Source of the DNA: Haloarcula sp.
Lineage (GTDB): Archaea; Halobacteriota; Halobacteria; Halobacteriales; Haloarculaceae
Length of the DNA stretch: 14,052 bases
Direction: 5' to 3'
NCBI GenBank assembly: GCA_028275075.1
Contig: JAQCNK010000326.1
Coordinates: 1 to 14,052, forward strand
The notes below the pieces were generated by a model, which was not told the origin of the DNA, made no database searches, and saw only the letters and a program-made list of their open reading frames with translations. Shown piece by piece: positions 6,601 through 13,923 of this stretch; the first letter of the stretch is position 1; each line of letters starts with the position of its first letter. A program made the translations under genes and the position numbers.

Positions 6601-7797
6601 TTAGCTTCCGTCGTTGCCTTCAGAGCCACCGGTGTCGTCGGGACCACCGGCGATATCCGTCTCACCGCCTACGCCGTCGTCGATTTCGGCGTCCATCTGC
6701 TCAATCATATCGTCTGCGCTGTCGGCACCAGCATCCTGGCCGCGTTTGATCTTCTGTGCCTGTTCCTCCATGGCCTCGACATCGACCTCGGCCTCCTCAT
6801 CTATCTGGCCGAGGATTTCTTCGATGTCGTCGAGACCGAGCATCTCGCGGGTCTCATCGGAGAAATCGAGTGCTTCGAGGGTCTGGCCGTTCTGCTTGAC
6901 GTCCGACCCCTGGAGGTGCTTGCCGTAGCGGCCCACCAGCGAGGTGAGCTCTTGCGGAAGGACGAAGGTGGTGGACTCGGATTTACCCATCTCGCCGAGC
7001 GTCTCCATTCCTTTATCGATGACGGCGCGTTCACCCATCGACTCGGCGGATTTCGCACGCAACACAGTGGAAATAGCGTCACCCTGAGCTTCGAGGATCT
7101 GACTCTGCTTCTCACCCTGGGCGCGGATGATATTGGACTGCTTGTCACCCTCTGCGGTCTCAATGGAGGAGCGGCGTTCACCCTGCGCTTCCAGAATCAT
7201 AGCACGGCGCTTTCGCTCGGCAGAGGTCTGTTGCTCCATAGCCTGCTGGACATCTTTCGAGGGATTGACTTCGCGGACCTCGACGCTCTCGACGCGGACA
7301 CCCCACTCGTCGGTGGGTTCGTCCAGCTCTCGGCGGATGCGGGTGTTGATCTCTTGGCGCTTGTTCAGCGTGTCGTCGAGTTCCATGTCGCCCAGAACGG
7401 CGCGGAGGGTGGTCTGGGCGAGGTTGGAGACGGCACGCTCGTAGTTGTCGACTTCGAGGAAGGCTTTCTTCGGGGCCATCACTTTGATGTAGACGACGGC
7501 ATCGGCTGTGACGGGCGAGTTGTCGCGAGTGATGGCCTCCTGTCGGGGCACATCCAGCGTCTGCGTTCGCATGTCGAACCGGGTGACATCCGAGACGAAG
7601 GGGTAGATGAAGTGAATCCCTTGATCGAGGATACCACGGTAGGTTCCTAAGACGGTGTACGCGCCTTTCTGGTACGGTCGGATAATAACGATACTTGAGT
7701 ACACTACAGCGATAGCCAACACCAGTAGCACCATCGTAACGAACACGAAGGCACTGCTGGCGAGGAATCCCTGGAGCGGTAGTAGCGGGGCTGCCAT
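6601..7797 (-). CDS. SPFH/band-7 (stomatin-prohibitin-like) membrane protein, 398 aa
   Basis: A membrane-anchored scaffold protein; relatives form large rings, organise membrane microdomains and are often served by NfeD proteins and proteases. One N-terminal membrane segment spans about residues 10-39. The SPFH domain (about 40-200) has IIRPYQKGAYTVLG, GIHFIYPFVSDVTRFDMRTQTLDVP, AVVYIKVMAPKKAFLEVDNY and WGVRVESVEVREVNPSKDVQQAME. The following helix (203-246) holds four consecutive 11-residue repeats of the form xAxGxxxSxIx, predicting a right-handed coiled coil. The tail (about 330-398) is very acidic, ending in Gly/Asp/Ser-rich sequence. It lies downstream of nfeD on the same strand but has its own TATA box (7821-7830), 24-33 bp upstream of the ATG, suggesting a leaderless transcript. 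Confidence 0.93.
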   Translation of the reverse strand: MAAPLLPLQGFLASSAFVFVTMVLLVLAIAVVYSSIVIIRPYQKGAYTVLGTYRGILDQGIHFIYPFVSDVTRFDMRTQTLDVPRQEAITRDNSPVTADAVVYIKVMAPKKAFLEVDNYERAVSNLAQTTLRAVLGDMELDDTLNKRQEINTRIRRELDEPTDEWGVRVESVEVREVNPSKDVQQAMEQQTSAERKRRAMILEAQGERRSSIETAEGDKQSNIIRAQGEKQSQILEAQGDAISTVLRAKSAESMGERAVIDKGMETLGEMGKSESTTFVLPQELTSLVGRYGKHLQGSDVKQNGQTLEALDFSDETREMLGLDDIEEILGQIDEEAEVDVEAMEEQAQKIKRGQDAGADSADDMIEQMDAEIDDGVGGETDIAGGPDDTGGSEGNDGS

Positions 7798-7820
7798 GAC
7801 ACATGGAACTCGGGAGCGGT

Positions 7821-7830
7821 GAAATAAAAG
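7821..7830 (-). promoter_or_regulatory. TATA box of the SPFH gene
   Basis: The minus strand reads CTTTTATTTC, centred about 28 bp before the ATG at 7797. It gives the SPFH gene a promoter of its own within the 122-bp gap after nfeD. Confidence 0.65.
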
Positions 7831-7836
7831 ACTTCG

Positions 7837-7884
7837 GTGACTGTGTCACAAACTACCGATGTCCAACCTCTCGCTTCGGTAGTT
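7837..7884 (-). repeat. Two inverted repeats between nfeD and the SPFH gene
   Basis: GTGAC-TGT-GTCAC (7837-7849) is followed directly by a 9-bp perfect inverted repeat AACTACCGA (7851-7859)/TCGGTAGTT (7876-7884) with a 16-nt spacer. Both lie just upstream of the SPFH TATA box. They could be a binding site for a regulator of the SPFH gene, or a stem-loop at the end of the nfeD message; no T tract supports a simple terminator. Confidence 0.5.
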
Positions 7885-7919
7885 CTGGGCGGTGTTTCCG
7901 CAGCACCACTCAGACCGTC

Positions 7920-8519
7920 TCAAGCGTGCTCAGATTCAGTCTCGGGCTCGGGCGACGGGCTCTCCTCGCGGTCCCGTTCCAGCGCCCGGTCGATATCGTC
8001 TTCTGCGGTCGTGGTAGCCTCAACTTGCAGGACGTTTCCCCCGCCGGGGTCGACGACCAGTACCTCAGTTCCCTCCTCGATTTCGCCGCTAACGGTTCTG
8101 GCTTCGTAGTAGGGATTGAAACCGCCGTCTTCGAGCTTGACCTGTCCGTCGCTCTTTGTGACCCGTTCAGTGACTGTCCCGAACTGTCCCTGCAGCGAAC
8201 TCGATGAGAGGGACTGTCCGCGGCCGGGTGCCGAGAAATCTATTTTTCGGTACCCCCACAGCGTGACAGCCGTCGTCAGGAGGACGGCGACAGCGAGGAT
8301 GAGTGGCGCGAGCAGCCCGAGGCCGGCCGGAATGAAGAAGCCGACCAAGCCGGCGACTAGCAGGGCGGCACCGAGGACGAAAAAGTGGGTTCCAGGGGCC
8401 AACGCTTCGGCGACGATGAGCGCCGCACCGGCCAGAAGCAGCACTGCGGACAACGTTGTACCGAACAGCATCTCAAGCTGGACTGGCACGAGCGCGAGCG
8501 ATCCCACGGGAACGTTCAT
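7920..8519 (-). CDS. nfeD: NfeD-family membrane protein, 199 aa
   Basis: It partners SPFH/stomatin proteins in the membrane; long family members are Ser proteases, while short ones like this lack the protease domain. Three hydrophobic segments (about 20-39, 43-64 and 66-89) contain the family's LLAGAALIVAEALAPGTHFFVLGAALLVAGL pattern. The C-terminal part (about 108-170: LQGQFGTVTERVTKSDGQVKL...YYEARTVSGEIEEGTEVLVVDPGGGNVLQVE) is the soluble OB-fold NfeD domain. The tail (171-199) is charged and Glu-rich. The start could also be the Met at residue 17, nearer the first membrane helix; a weak TATA-like box at 8545-8552, about 29 bp upstream, favours the ATG at 8519. That box overlaps the stop codon of the preceding gene, and the SPFH gene follows. 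Confidence 0.88.
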   Translation of the reverse strand: MNVPVGSLALVPVQLEMLFGTTLSAVLLLAGAALIVAEALAPGTHFFVLGAALLVAGLVGFFIPAGLGLLAPLILAVAVLLTTAVTLWGYRKIDFSAPGRGQSLSSSSLQGQFGTVTERVTKSDGQVKLEDGGFNPYYEARTVSGEIEEGTEVLVVDPGGGNVLQVEATTTAEDDIDRALERDREESPSPEPETESEHA

Positions 8520-8545
8520 ACCGCTTAGTTAGGCCCGGTGACGGA

Positions 8546-8899
8546 TTAACTCTCTGGGGCCGTCCGCAAGAAGACTCCATAACAGACGGCAGACCCAAGA
8601 CCGACGATGCCGACAACGGTAGCGGCCAACAGCAGGCTCACCCCGACAATCGTGTCCGCAAGCGCGAGTATCGTGAGACAGACCCCAAGCGCCACGAACA
8701 GCGCGTTCTCCGGCGCCGGCGTCTGCGGTGATAGCTCGATATCCGGAGCAAACGAGCCCGCGACAGCACCGTCCTCGTCGCCTTTGCCAGTTGCATCGGC
8801 CGCTGCCGACGGCTCGGCTTCCTCGATGATATCGGCCGCCGTCGCGTTCTCATAGTCGGCGACAAACTCGTCGGCTTCGTCGCTTCCGTCGGCAGACAT
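8546..8899 (-). CDS. Small membrane protein with acidic N-terminus, 117 aa
   Basis: I do not recognise a function; it may belong to one of the haloarchaeal DUF families of small two-helix membrane proteins. The first 65 residues are hydrophilic and acidic (DEADEFVADYENATAADIIEEAEP and onward), rich in Ala, Asp and Glu. Two hydrophobic helices follow (about 66-86, ALFVALGVCLTILALADTIVG, and 88-110, VSLLLAATVVGIVGLGSAVCYGVF), then a short tail. It is probably anchored with the acidic part on one side of the membrane. A GTG at 8905 is an alternative start. I prefer the ATG at 8899 because the TATA-like box at 8921-8930 predicts transcription start near 8900. It lies 26 bp upstream of nfeD, so a role with NfeD and SPFH is plausible. 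Confidence 0.75.
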   Translation of the reverse strand: MSADGSDEADEFVADYENATAADIIEEAEPSAAADATGKGDEDGAVAGSFAPDIELSPQTPAPENALFVALGVCLTILALADTIVGVSLLLAATVVGIVGLGSAVCYGVFLRTAPES

Positions 8900-8910
8900 G
8901 GCCACGACTA

Positions 8911-8942
8911 GGACGGCGAACTACAAAAAGGGACGGCGAACT
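8911..8942 (-). promoter_or_regulatory. TATA box flanked by 12-bp direct repeats
   Basis: GGACGGCGAACT occurs at 8911-8922 and again, identical, at 8931-8942, exactly 20 bp apart. Between them the minus strand reads CTTTTTGTAG (8930-8921, overlapping one repeat by two bases), a TATA-like box centred 26-27 bp upstream of the ATG at 8899. Two identical sites two helical turns apart around a TATA box look like a regulator's operator. Confidence 0.55.
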
Positions 8943-8991
8943 CTGGCGCACACACACGATGCTACGGAGCCAACAACCAGCCTGGGTCCTG

Positions 8992-11112
8992 TTATTTCAC
9001 CCGCGTCCCGACCGGGGCGTCGTCGTGGGTGGTCAGCAGGTCCGCCTCGTCGCCGGCGGCCAGTACCATCCCGTTGGACTCGACGCCGAAGATGGTCGCC
9101 TGCTCCATGTTAGCGAGCAGTATGACACGGGTCCCGGGCAGGTCGTCAACCGCGTGGAGTTCGGCCAGACCGGCGACGACCTGGCGGACCTCATAGCCGA
9201 TGTCGACCGCAAGTTGCAGGAGTTTGTCCGCGTCCTCGACGGACTCGGCAGAGACGATTTCACCGACCCGCATATCTACGTTCTCGAAGTCCTCAAAGCC
9301 GATACGTTCGGTTTCGAGCGGTTCGAGGGCTGCCGTGTCGGGGCTCTCGTCATCGCCGTCATCGTCGCTCGCATCCTCGACGCGCTCCCGTAGCTCCTCG
9401 TTAAGCTCGACGATGTGGTCGTCGTCGATCTGTGCGAAGAGCTGGTCCGGTTCATCGAACGTCTCGGGCGGGGCCTCCAGAGCGGTCGAGAGAGAGACGT
9501 CGGCGACCGAGCCCGCCTCCCCAAGCTGGCCCCACAGCCGCTCGGCCTTGCCCGGGAGGACGGGCTGCATGACGATGGCGACGGCCTTGGCGATCTGGAC
9601 ACAATCGCGGATGACCTGTGCTGCCGCTTCTGGCTCGTCGTCGAGAAGGTGCCACGGCTCGGTGCGCTGGATGTATTCGTTGCCGTAGTCGGAGAGCTCA
9701 GTCGCCAGCTCCGCGAGGCTGCGAATATCGTAGTTCCGTACGGCCGCCTCGAACGCATCGAGGGTCGCCTCAATTCGGTCTCGGACATCGTCGCTGACAT
9801 CGACATCGGGCGTGCCGTCGTAGTTGCGGTGGGCAAAGAGCAGCGCGCGGTTGACGAAGTTGCCGAGGTTGCCGACGAGTTCGCCGTTGACACGCTCTGC
9901 GAGGCGATCCCAAGAGAAGTCCACGTCGGTCTCCAACCCCGCGCCCGTCGCGATGTAGTAGCGGAATAGATCCGGGTGGAAGCCGGCGTCGAGATACTCA
10001 TCGGCCCACACGGCCCGATTTCGCGACGTGGAGAGTGCCTTGCCGTCGATGCCGACAAACCCGGTCGCCAGAATCGAGCGCGGTTCGTTGTAGCCGGCGC
10101 CCCGCAACATCGCGGGCCAGAAGACGGCGTGGTGCTGGATAATGTCCCGGCCGATGACGTGGACTATATCGCCGCTGTCGTCGGTCCACTCCTCGTCCCA
10201 CTCGGTGCCGTGTTCGGCGTCGCCATCGATCTTCCAGACTTGCTCCCAGTCGTACTCGTCGGTACCGACGCGCTCTGCGTACTGTTTGGTGCTCGCAACG
10301 TACTCGATCGGGGCGTCGACCCAGACGTACAGCACAAGCTCTTCAGACGTATCCGCTTCGTCTGCCCCGGCGGGATAATCGATCCCCCAGTCCATGTCTC
10401 GCGTGATACAGAGGTCCTGCAACTCACCGTCGATCCATTCGCGGGGCTGGTTCTGAGCGTTGTCCGTCCCTTCTATGCGGTCGAGGAAACCCTGGAGATA
10501 CTCTTGGAAGTCAGCCAGCCGGAGGAACTTGTGTTCACGCGTCCGGTACTGGGCAGGATTACCCGTGATAGTGCTGACGGGATCCTCGATATCACCGGGT
10601 TCGAGGTGGCGCTGACAGCCCTCATCACACTCATCCCCGCGGGCGTGCTCGCCGCAGTACGGGCAGGTGCCCTCGACGAATCTATCGGGGAGGGGTTGGT
10701 CCTCCTCGGTGTCCCACGCGACCTCGATCTCTTTCTCGTGGACGTGGTCGCCGTCGACCCACGAGCGAACGAACTCCTGGGTGAGTTCGGTGTTGGTCTC
10801 GTCGTCGGTGTGCCCGTAGTTATCGAACTCAATGTTGAACTGCGGGAACGTCTCGGCGTAGCGCTCGTGATACTCCAAGGCGAACTCGCGGGGCTCTACA
10901 CCGTCTTCGGCGGCGTTGACGGCGACGGGCGTCCCGTGCATATCCGAACCGCAGACGAACGCTGTCTGCTGGCCGATGCGGCGCAGCCCTCTCGAGAGGG
11001 CGTCACCGGCGACGTACGTCCGGAGGTGCCCGACGTGCAGGTCGCCGTTCGCGTAGGGAAGCCCACAGGTTACCACCGCGGGGTGGTCCGTTGGGAACTC
11101 GTCGTGGCTCAT
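8992..11112 (-). CDS. metG: Methionyl-tRNA synthetase with C-terminal tRNA-binding domain, 706 aa
   Basis: It charges tRNA-Met with methionine for translation, in the cytoplasm. The class I HIGH motif is HVGH (26-29) after GLPYANGDL. A zinc knuckle in the connective region has CPYC (150-153) and CDEGC (162-166). The KMSKS region reads GKALSTSRN (357-365), so the canonical lysines are replaced; I believe this form is usual in haloarchaea. A helical anticodon-binding domain spans about 400-560, and a Glu/Asp-rich linker about 575-600. The C-terminal EMAPII/Trbp111-like OB domain (about 605-706) has FENVDMRVGEI, ADKLLQLAVDIG and RQVVAGLAE, and ends in VGTRVK. It is full length. A TATA-like box at 11137-11144 lies about 28 bp before the ATG. 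It lies upstream of the small membrane protein gene, with an 86-bp gap holding that gene's promoter. Confidence 0.97.
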   Translation of the reverse strand: MSHDEFPTDHPAVVTCGLPYANGDLHVGHLRTYVAGDALSRGLRRIGQQTAFVCGSDMHGTPVAVNAAEDGVEPREFALEYHERYAETFPQFNIEFDNYGHTDDETNTELTQEFVRSWVDGDHVHEKEIEVAWDTEEDQPLPDRFVEGTCPYCGEHARGDECDEGCQRHLEPGDIEDPVSTITGNPAQYRTREHKFLRLADFQEYLQGFLDRIEGTDNAQNQPREWIDGELQDLCITRDMDWGIDYPAGADEADTSEELVLYVWVDAPIEYVASTKQYAERVGTDEYDWEQVWKIDGDAEHGTEWDEEWTDDSGDIVHVIGRDIIQHHAVFWPAMLRGAGYNEPRSILATGFVGIDGKALSTSRNRAVWADEYLDAGFHPDLFRYYIATGAGLETDVDFSWDRLAERVNGELVGNLGNFVNRALLFAHRNYDGTPDVDVSDDVRDRIEATLDAFEAAVRNYDIRSLAELATELSDYGNEYIQRTEPWHLLDDEPEAAAQVIRDCVQIAKAVAIVMQPVLPGKAERLWGQLGEAGSVADVSLSTALEAPPETFDEPDQLFAQIDDDHIVELNEELRERVEDASDDDGDDESPDTAALEPLETERIGFEDFENVDMRVGEIVSAESVEDADKLLQLAVDIGYEVRQVVAGLAELHAVDDLPGTRVILLANMEQATIFGVESNGMVLAAGDEADLLTTHDDAPVGTRVK

Positions 11113-11136
11113 ACCTGTTCGTGTGCCACCGACGGG

Positions 11137-11144
11137 TCAAAAGG
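11137..11144 (-). promoter_or_regulatory. TATA box of metG
   Basis: The minus strand reads CCTTTTGA, centred about 28 bp upstream of the ATG at 11112, in the 107-bp gap after the membrane protein gene. It predicts a leaderless message. Confidence 0.5.
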
Positions 11145-11219
11145 CGGTTGGTTTACTGTAGCTCCGCCGACGGGGGCGACGTGTGGCGCATAGCCGTGCG
11201 GCGTCTGGGGGCTCGCGTG

Positions 11220-11804
11220 TCACAGCAGCGCCACCGTCCCGCCGGCCAGGCCAAGCGTCACAAGCAGGCGGCCGGCGCTCCCGACGAACGTCGCTGCGCC
11301 AAACCGCAGATAGTCTTCCTCCAAGACAGTGAAGGCGTAGATAGAGAGTGTATCGGGGAAAAACGGGACACACAGCGCCATGGCCAGTCCGACGTAACCG
11401 TATTTTTGTGCGAGTTTGATCGTCTTTCGCTCGGACCACCCAATGATGTCGAACCGCGAGGCCTTGATCCGCCGGACCAGCGGGCCGTACTCCTTTGCTT
11501 CCTGTCCGATATGGAACGCGAAGAGACTCCCCAGTGCCTTGCCGAACGCGCTGCAGAGGATGATGAGCATGAGATTCCCGTTCGTCGACAGCCCCAAGCG
11601 GAGTGTGCCGGCCGGAACGAGGACGACTTCGCTTGGCAGCGGCAGTATAAACGCGATGAGAAAGGAGTAGACGGCGATGATAGCGAGCCCCGTCGGGCCC
11701 GTCGCTGTACAGACGGCCTGTTCAAGGATGGCCAGCGACCCATCGGCAGTCCCGCACTTGCTCAAGAACGCGACAGGCAGTGGAAACGAGAGGGTCAAAC
11801 TCAC
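11220..11804 (-). CDS. VTT/DedA-like (SNARE-associated, YqaA-type) membrane protein, 194 aa
   Basis: An integral membrane protein of the DedA/VTT superfamily; relatives act in lipid scrambling or envelope homeostasis, but the substrate here is unknown. Family signatures are FILPLPSEVVLVPAG (residues about 52-66), FGKALGSLFAFHIGQ (87-101, the Gly-rich re-entrant segment), CVPFFPDTLSIYAFTV (145-160) and VGSAGRLLVTLGLAGG (174-189). Hydrophobic segments run at about 35-57, 76-98, 138-158 and 170-193. The frame stays open to a TTG at 11819. I chose GTG at 11804 because the TATA box at 11827-11835 predicts transcription start at about 11805. A TTG at 11798, with a partial Shine-Dalgarno (GGAGAGG) 7 nt before it, is an alternative. 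It follows mfnA on the same strand, 69 bp away. Confidence 0.82.
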   Translation of the reverse strand: MSLTLSFPLPVAFLSKCGTADGSLAILEQAVCTATGPTGLAIIAVYSFLIAFILPLPSEVVLVPAGTLRLGLSTNGNLMLIILCSAFGKALGSLFAFHIGQEAKEYGPLVRRIKASRFDIIGWSERKTIKLAQKYGYVGLAMALCVPFFPDTLSIYAFTVLEEDYLRFGAATFVGSAGRLLVTLGLAGGTVALL

Positions 11805-11826
11805 GCCTCTCCATAGCAAGCAGCGA

Positions 11827-11835
11827 CTACTAAAG
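11827..11835 (-). promoter_or_regulatory. TATA box of the VTT/DedA-like gene
   Basis: The minus strand reads CTTTAGTAG, centred 27 bp upstream of the GTG at 11804. It supports the GTG as a leaderless start over the longer TTG. Confidence 0.5.
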
Positions 11836-11873
11836 CTTGATATGTGCTGTCGGGAGCGGTACTGAGACGGTTT

Positions 11874-12926
11874 CTAATACCAGTCAAGATCTGCCACGAA
11901 CGACCGCAGCATCGACCGGGTTACGTGTGGCATACAGACCACCCGCATCTCGCCGGCACCGGTTTTGGAGACGCGCCAGCCGCGGTCGCGCAGTTCGTCA
12001 GTCATCGGCACCGAGAGGTCGGCGGCCACGAGCGGGAGTTCCGGTCCGACCACGTCGTGGCCCCGGACGCGAAGTTGGTCGGCAAGCCACTCGGCGTTCG
12101 CCATCGAGCGTTCGTACTGCTCGCGGTAGCCCGCGGGCCAGAGTTCCTCCATCGCGGCGACGGCCGACGCAACACCAGCGCCGGAGCGCGTTCCAGTCAG
12201 CGTGAGCTGGCTCGTCGATTCGAGGTAGGGCGTCTCGACGGCCAGCTCGTCCAGCAGCGAGTCGTCCCGAGCCAACAGCCCGCCGGCCGGGACAGCCGCC
12301 TGGCCGACCTTGTGTGGGTCGATAGTCATCGTGTCCACGGCAGCGTGGCCGAAATGCCAGTCGTGGTCGGTGAAAGGGAGATAGAACCCACCCCAGGCAG
12401 CGTCGACGTGACAGAGCGCATCGGCGTCGCGAGCGATGTCAGCCATAGCGGGGATTGGATCGACGAAGCCGTACTCCGTCGAGCCCGCGACGCCGACGAC
12501 ACAGACGGTGTCGGCGTCGACCAGTTCGGCCACGGCGTCGGTGTTGGCGCGGTAGTCGCTGGCAGGTGCGGTCCGGAGTTCCAGATCGAGCACGTCCGCG
12601 GCCTTGGTGAACGAAAAGTGGGCATGAACCGGGGCGACGACGTTCGGATCGTCGGTATCAGCCCGGTTGCGGGCGATACGCAGCGCCTGGACGTTGGCTT
12701 CCGTGCCGCCGGAGGCGACGTATCCCGCGGGGTTGGCCAGTCCAGTCAGTTCGCCCAGCGCGTCGACGGCCGCATCTTCGAGGTCGGCGACAGTCTCGTA
12801 GGTACCCGGGTCACCAGGGTTCGTCGCCAGAAATCGCTCCGCCGCGTTTCGAGCCACTGGGTGGGGGACGGTACACATCGAGGAGAGAACGCGTTCGAAA
12901 TCCTGTGGCTCGGCCCGCTGAAGCAT
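11874..12926 (-). CDS. mfnA: MfnA-type L-aspartate (or L-tyrosine) decarboxylase, PLP-dependent, 350 aa
   Basis: A fold-type I group II decarboxylase. In methanogens MfnA decarboxylates tyrosine for methanofuran; in archaea without methanofuran, such as haloarchaea, the homologue is expected to make beta-alanine from aspartate for coenzyme A. The PLP lysine is K206 in [17 protein letters not shown]. The Asp that contacts the pyridine nitrogen is D175 in HVDAAWGG. The phosphate-binding motif is ASGGTEAN (71-78), and the ring-stacking His is H103 in [11 protein letters not shown]. The N-terminus is compact, without the long extension of eukaryotic enzymes, and the length is normal. It starts 28 bp after the stop of the PhzF-like gene on the same strand. 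A TATA-like GCTAAATC (12952-12959) overlaps that stop, about 29 bp before the ATG, so separate transcription is possible. Confidence 0.92.
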   Translation of the reverse strand: MLQRAEPQDFERVLSSMCTVPHPVARNAAERFLATNPGDPGTYETVADLEDAAVDALGELTGLANPAGYVASGGTEANVQALRIARNRADTDDPNVVAPVHAHFSFTKAADVLDLELRTAPASDYRANTDAVAELVDADTVCVVGVAGSTEYGFVDPIPAMADIARDADALCHVDAAWGGFYLPFTDHDWHFGHAAVDTMTIDPHKVGQAAVPAGGLLARDDSLLDELAVETPYLESTSQLTLTGTRSGAGVASAVAAMEELWPAGYREQYERSMANAEWLADQLRVRGHDVVGPELPLVAADLSVPMTDELRDRGWRVSKTGAGEMRVVCMPHVTRSMLRSFVADLDWY

Positions 12927-12954
12927 CCTGTCTACACTGTGGCGGTCGACCGAT

Positions 12955-13875
12955 TTAGCCGTTTTGCTCCAATATCTCGATGATGTCGTCGTCAGCGTCG
13001 GCTTCCGGGACAGTCATCGACCCATCCATCGTCGTCACCGCACGCCCGCCGACCCACGCCTCCAGCCCGTCGGTGTCAACCCTGACCGTGCCGGGCCGGT
13101 CGAGGAAGTGCCCCCCCTCGACCACTACGTGCTCGATTGTGTCGTCAAGTGCTCCTTCACGACGGACGAAGGCAGCACAGGCACCGGCGGCAGCGCCGAT
13201 GACGGGTTCCTCGCCGACGCCACGGGACGGGACGAAGCCCCGGCCGTGGAGCGTCGACTGGCCACCGACCGTATCGAAGGTGAACGCGTACAGTCCGGCC
13301 GCTTCGACACGGTCACAGAGCGCACCGATGGCCTGGAACTCCGGGTCGATACGGCTGACGTGCTCGAAGTAGTTGATCGGGACCAGCAACCACGGTTCGC
13401 CGGTGTCGGCGACCACCATCGGCATATCCGCACCGATATCCTGCAACGTTGCCGCGTCGACACCCAGCGTATCGGCCACCTCGTCGTAGTCCAGCGAGAG
13501 CGCCTCGAACCGGGCCGCACCCTGTTCGACCCACACCGTCCCGTCGTCCGTTATCTCCACCTCGCGGGTCTGTCCGATGGTCTCCATCTCGTACTCGCCC
13601 GCATCGAGGCGGCCGCGCTCGAACAGCGTCGTGAAGGCGGCGACAGCCGCGTGGTCGCTTCGGTCGGTTTCGCCCCCGGGCGTGAAAAACCGCAGCCGTC
13701 GGTCGGCACGCGTACTGTCGAAGACGAACGCCGTCGCGCTCGCGCCCAGTTCCGCCGCGATGGCCGCCAACTGGTCGTCGGCCAATCCATCCGCATCCGG
13801 CACGACTCCGGCCGGATTCCCCGCCATCGGCTCGGCGGTGAAACTGTCGACCAGCAACACGTCCCGTGTGTCCAT
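12955..13875 (-). CDS. PhzF-fold (phenazine biosynthesis-like) protein, 306 aa, altered active site
   Basis: PhzF-fold enzymes are isomerases or epimerases with two diaminopimelate-epimerase-like halves. The N-terminus [20 protein letters not shown] (about 6-25) is the family's GNP signature. The key Glu of PhzF (in NLSETTF) should lie in ELGASATAF, but residue 47 is Ala. The second motif [22 protein letters not shown] (211-232) stands where PhzF has EDPxTGSA, with D to E and TGS to IGA changes. His75, aligned with the PhzF FAGH histidine, is kept. The frame stays open to a TTG at 13923, but homology starts at the ATG at 13875, and a TATA-like box at 13900-13907 lies about 28 bp before it. 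mfnA follows 28 bp downstream. The fold is sure; the reaction is unknown and may be lost. Confidence 0.86.
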   Translation of the reverse strand: MDTRDVLLVDSFTAEPMAGNPAGVVPDADGLADDQLAAIAAELGASATAFVFDSTRADRRLRFFTPGGETDRSDHAAVAAFTTLFERGRLDAGEYEMETIGQTREVEITDDGTVWVEQGAARFEALSLDYDEVADTLGVDAATLQDIGADMPMVVADTGEPWLLVPINYFEHVSRIDPEFQAIGALCDRVEAAGLYAFTFDTVGGQSTLHGRGFVPSRGVGEEPVIGAAAGACAAFVRREGALDDTIEHVVVEGGHFLDRPGTVRVDTDGLEAWVGGRAVTTMDGSMTVPEADADDDIIEILEQNG

Positions 13876-13899
13876 GGCCGCCTGTTGTGGGACCTGCCG

Positions 13900-13907
13900 G
13901 ATAACTG
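13900..13907 (-). promoter_or_regulatory. TATA box of the PhzF-like gene
   Basis: The minus strand reads CAGTTATC, centred 28 bp before the ATG at 13875. It places transcription start about 2 bases before the ATG and rules against the longer TTG start. Confidence 0.5.
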
Positions 13908-13923
13908 TTCCCCGAACTGGCAA

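Noticed and set aside
9976..11193. A 405-codon open frame on the plus strand
   Set aside because: It lies antisense to metG, whose motifs are unmistakable. Long antisense frames are expected in GC-rich haloarchaeal genes, and its translation shows no domain.
11844..12983. A 379-codon plus-strand open frame opposite mfnA
   Set aside because: It is a mirror of the mfnA gene; the translation is low in hydrophobic periodicity and matches no family I know.
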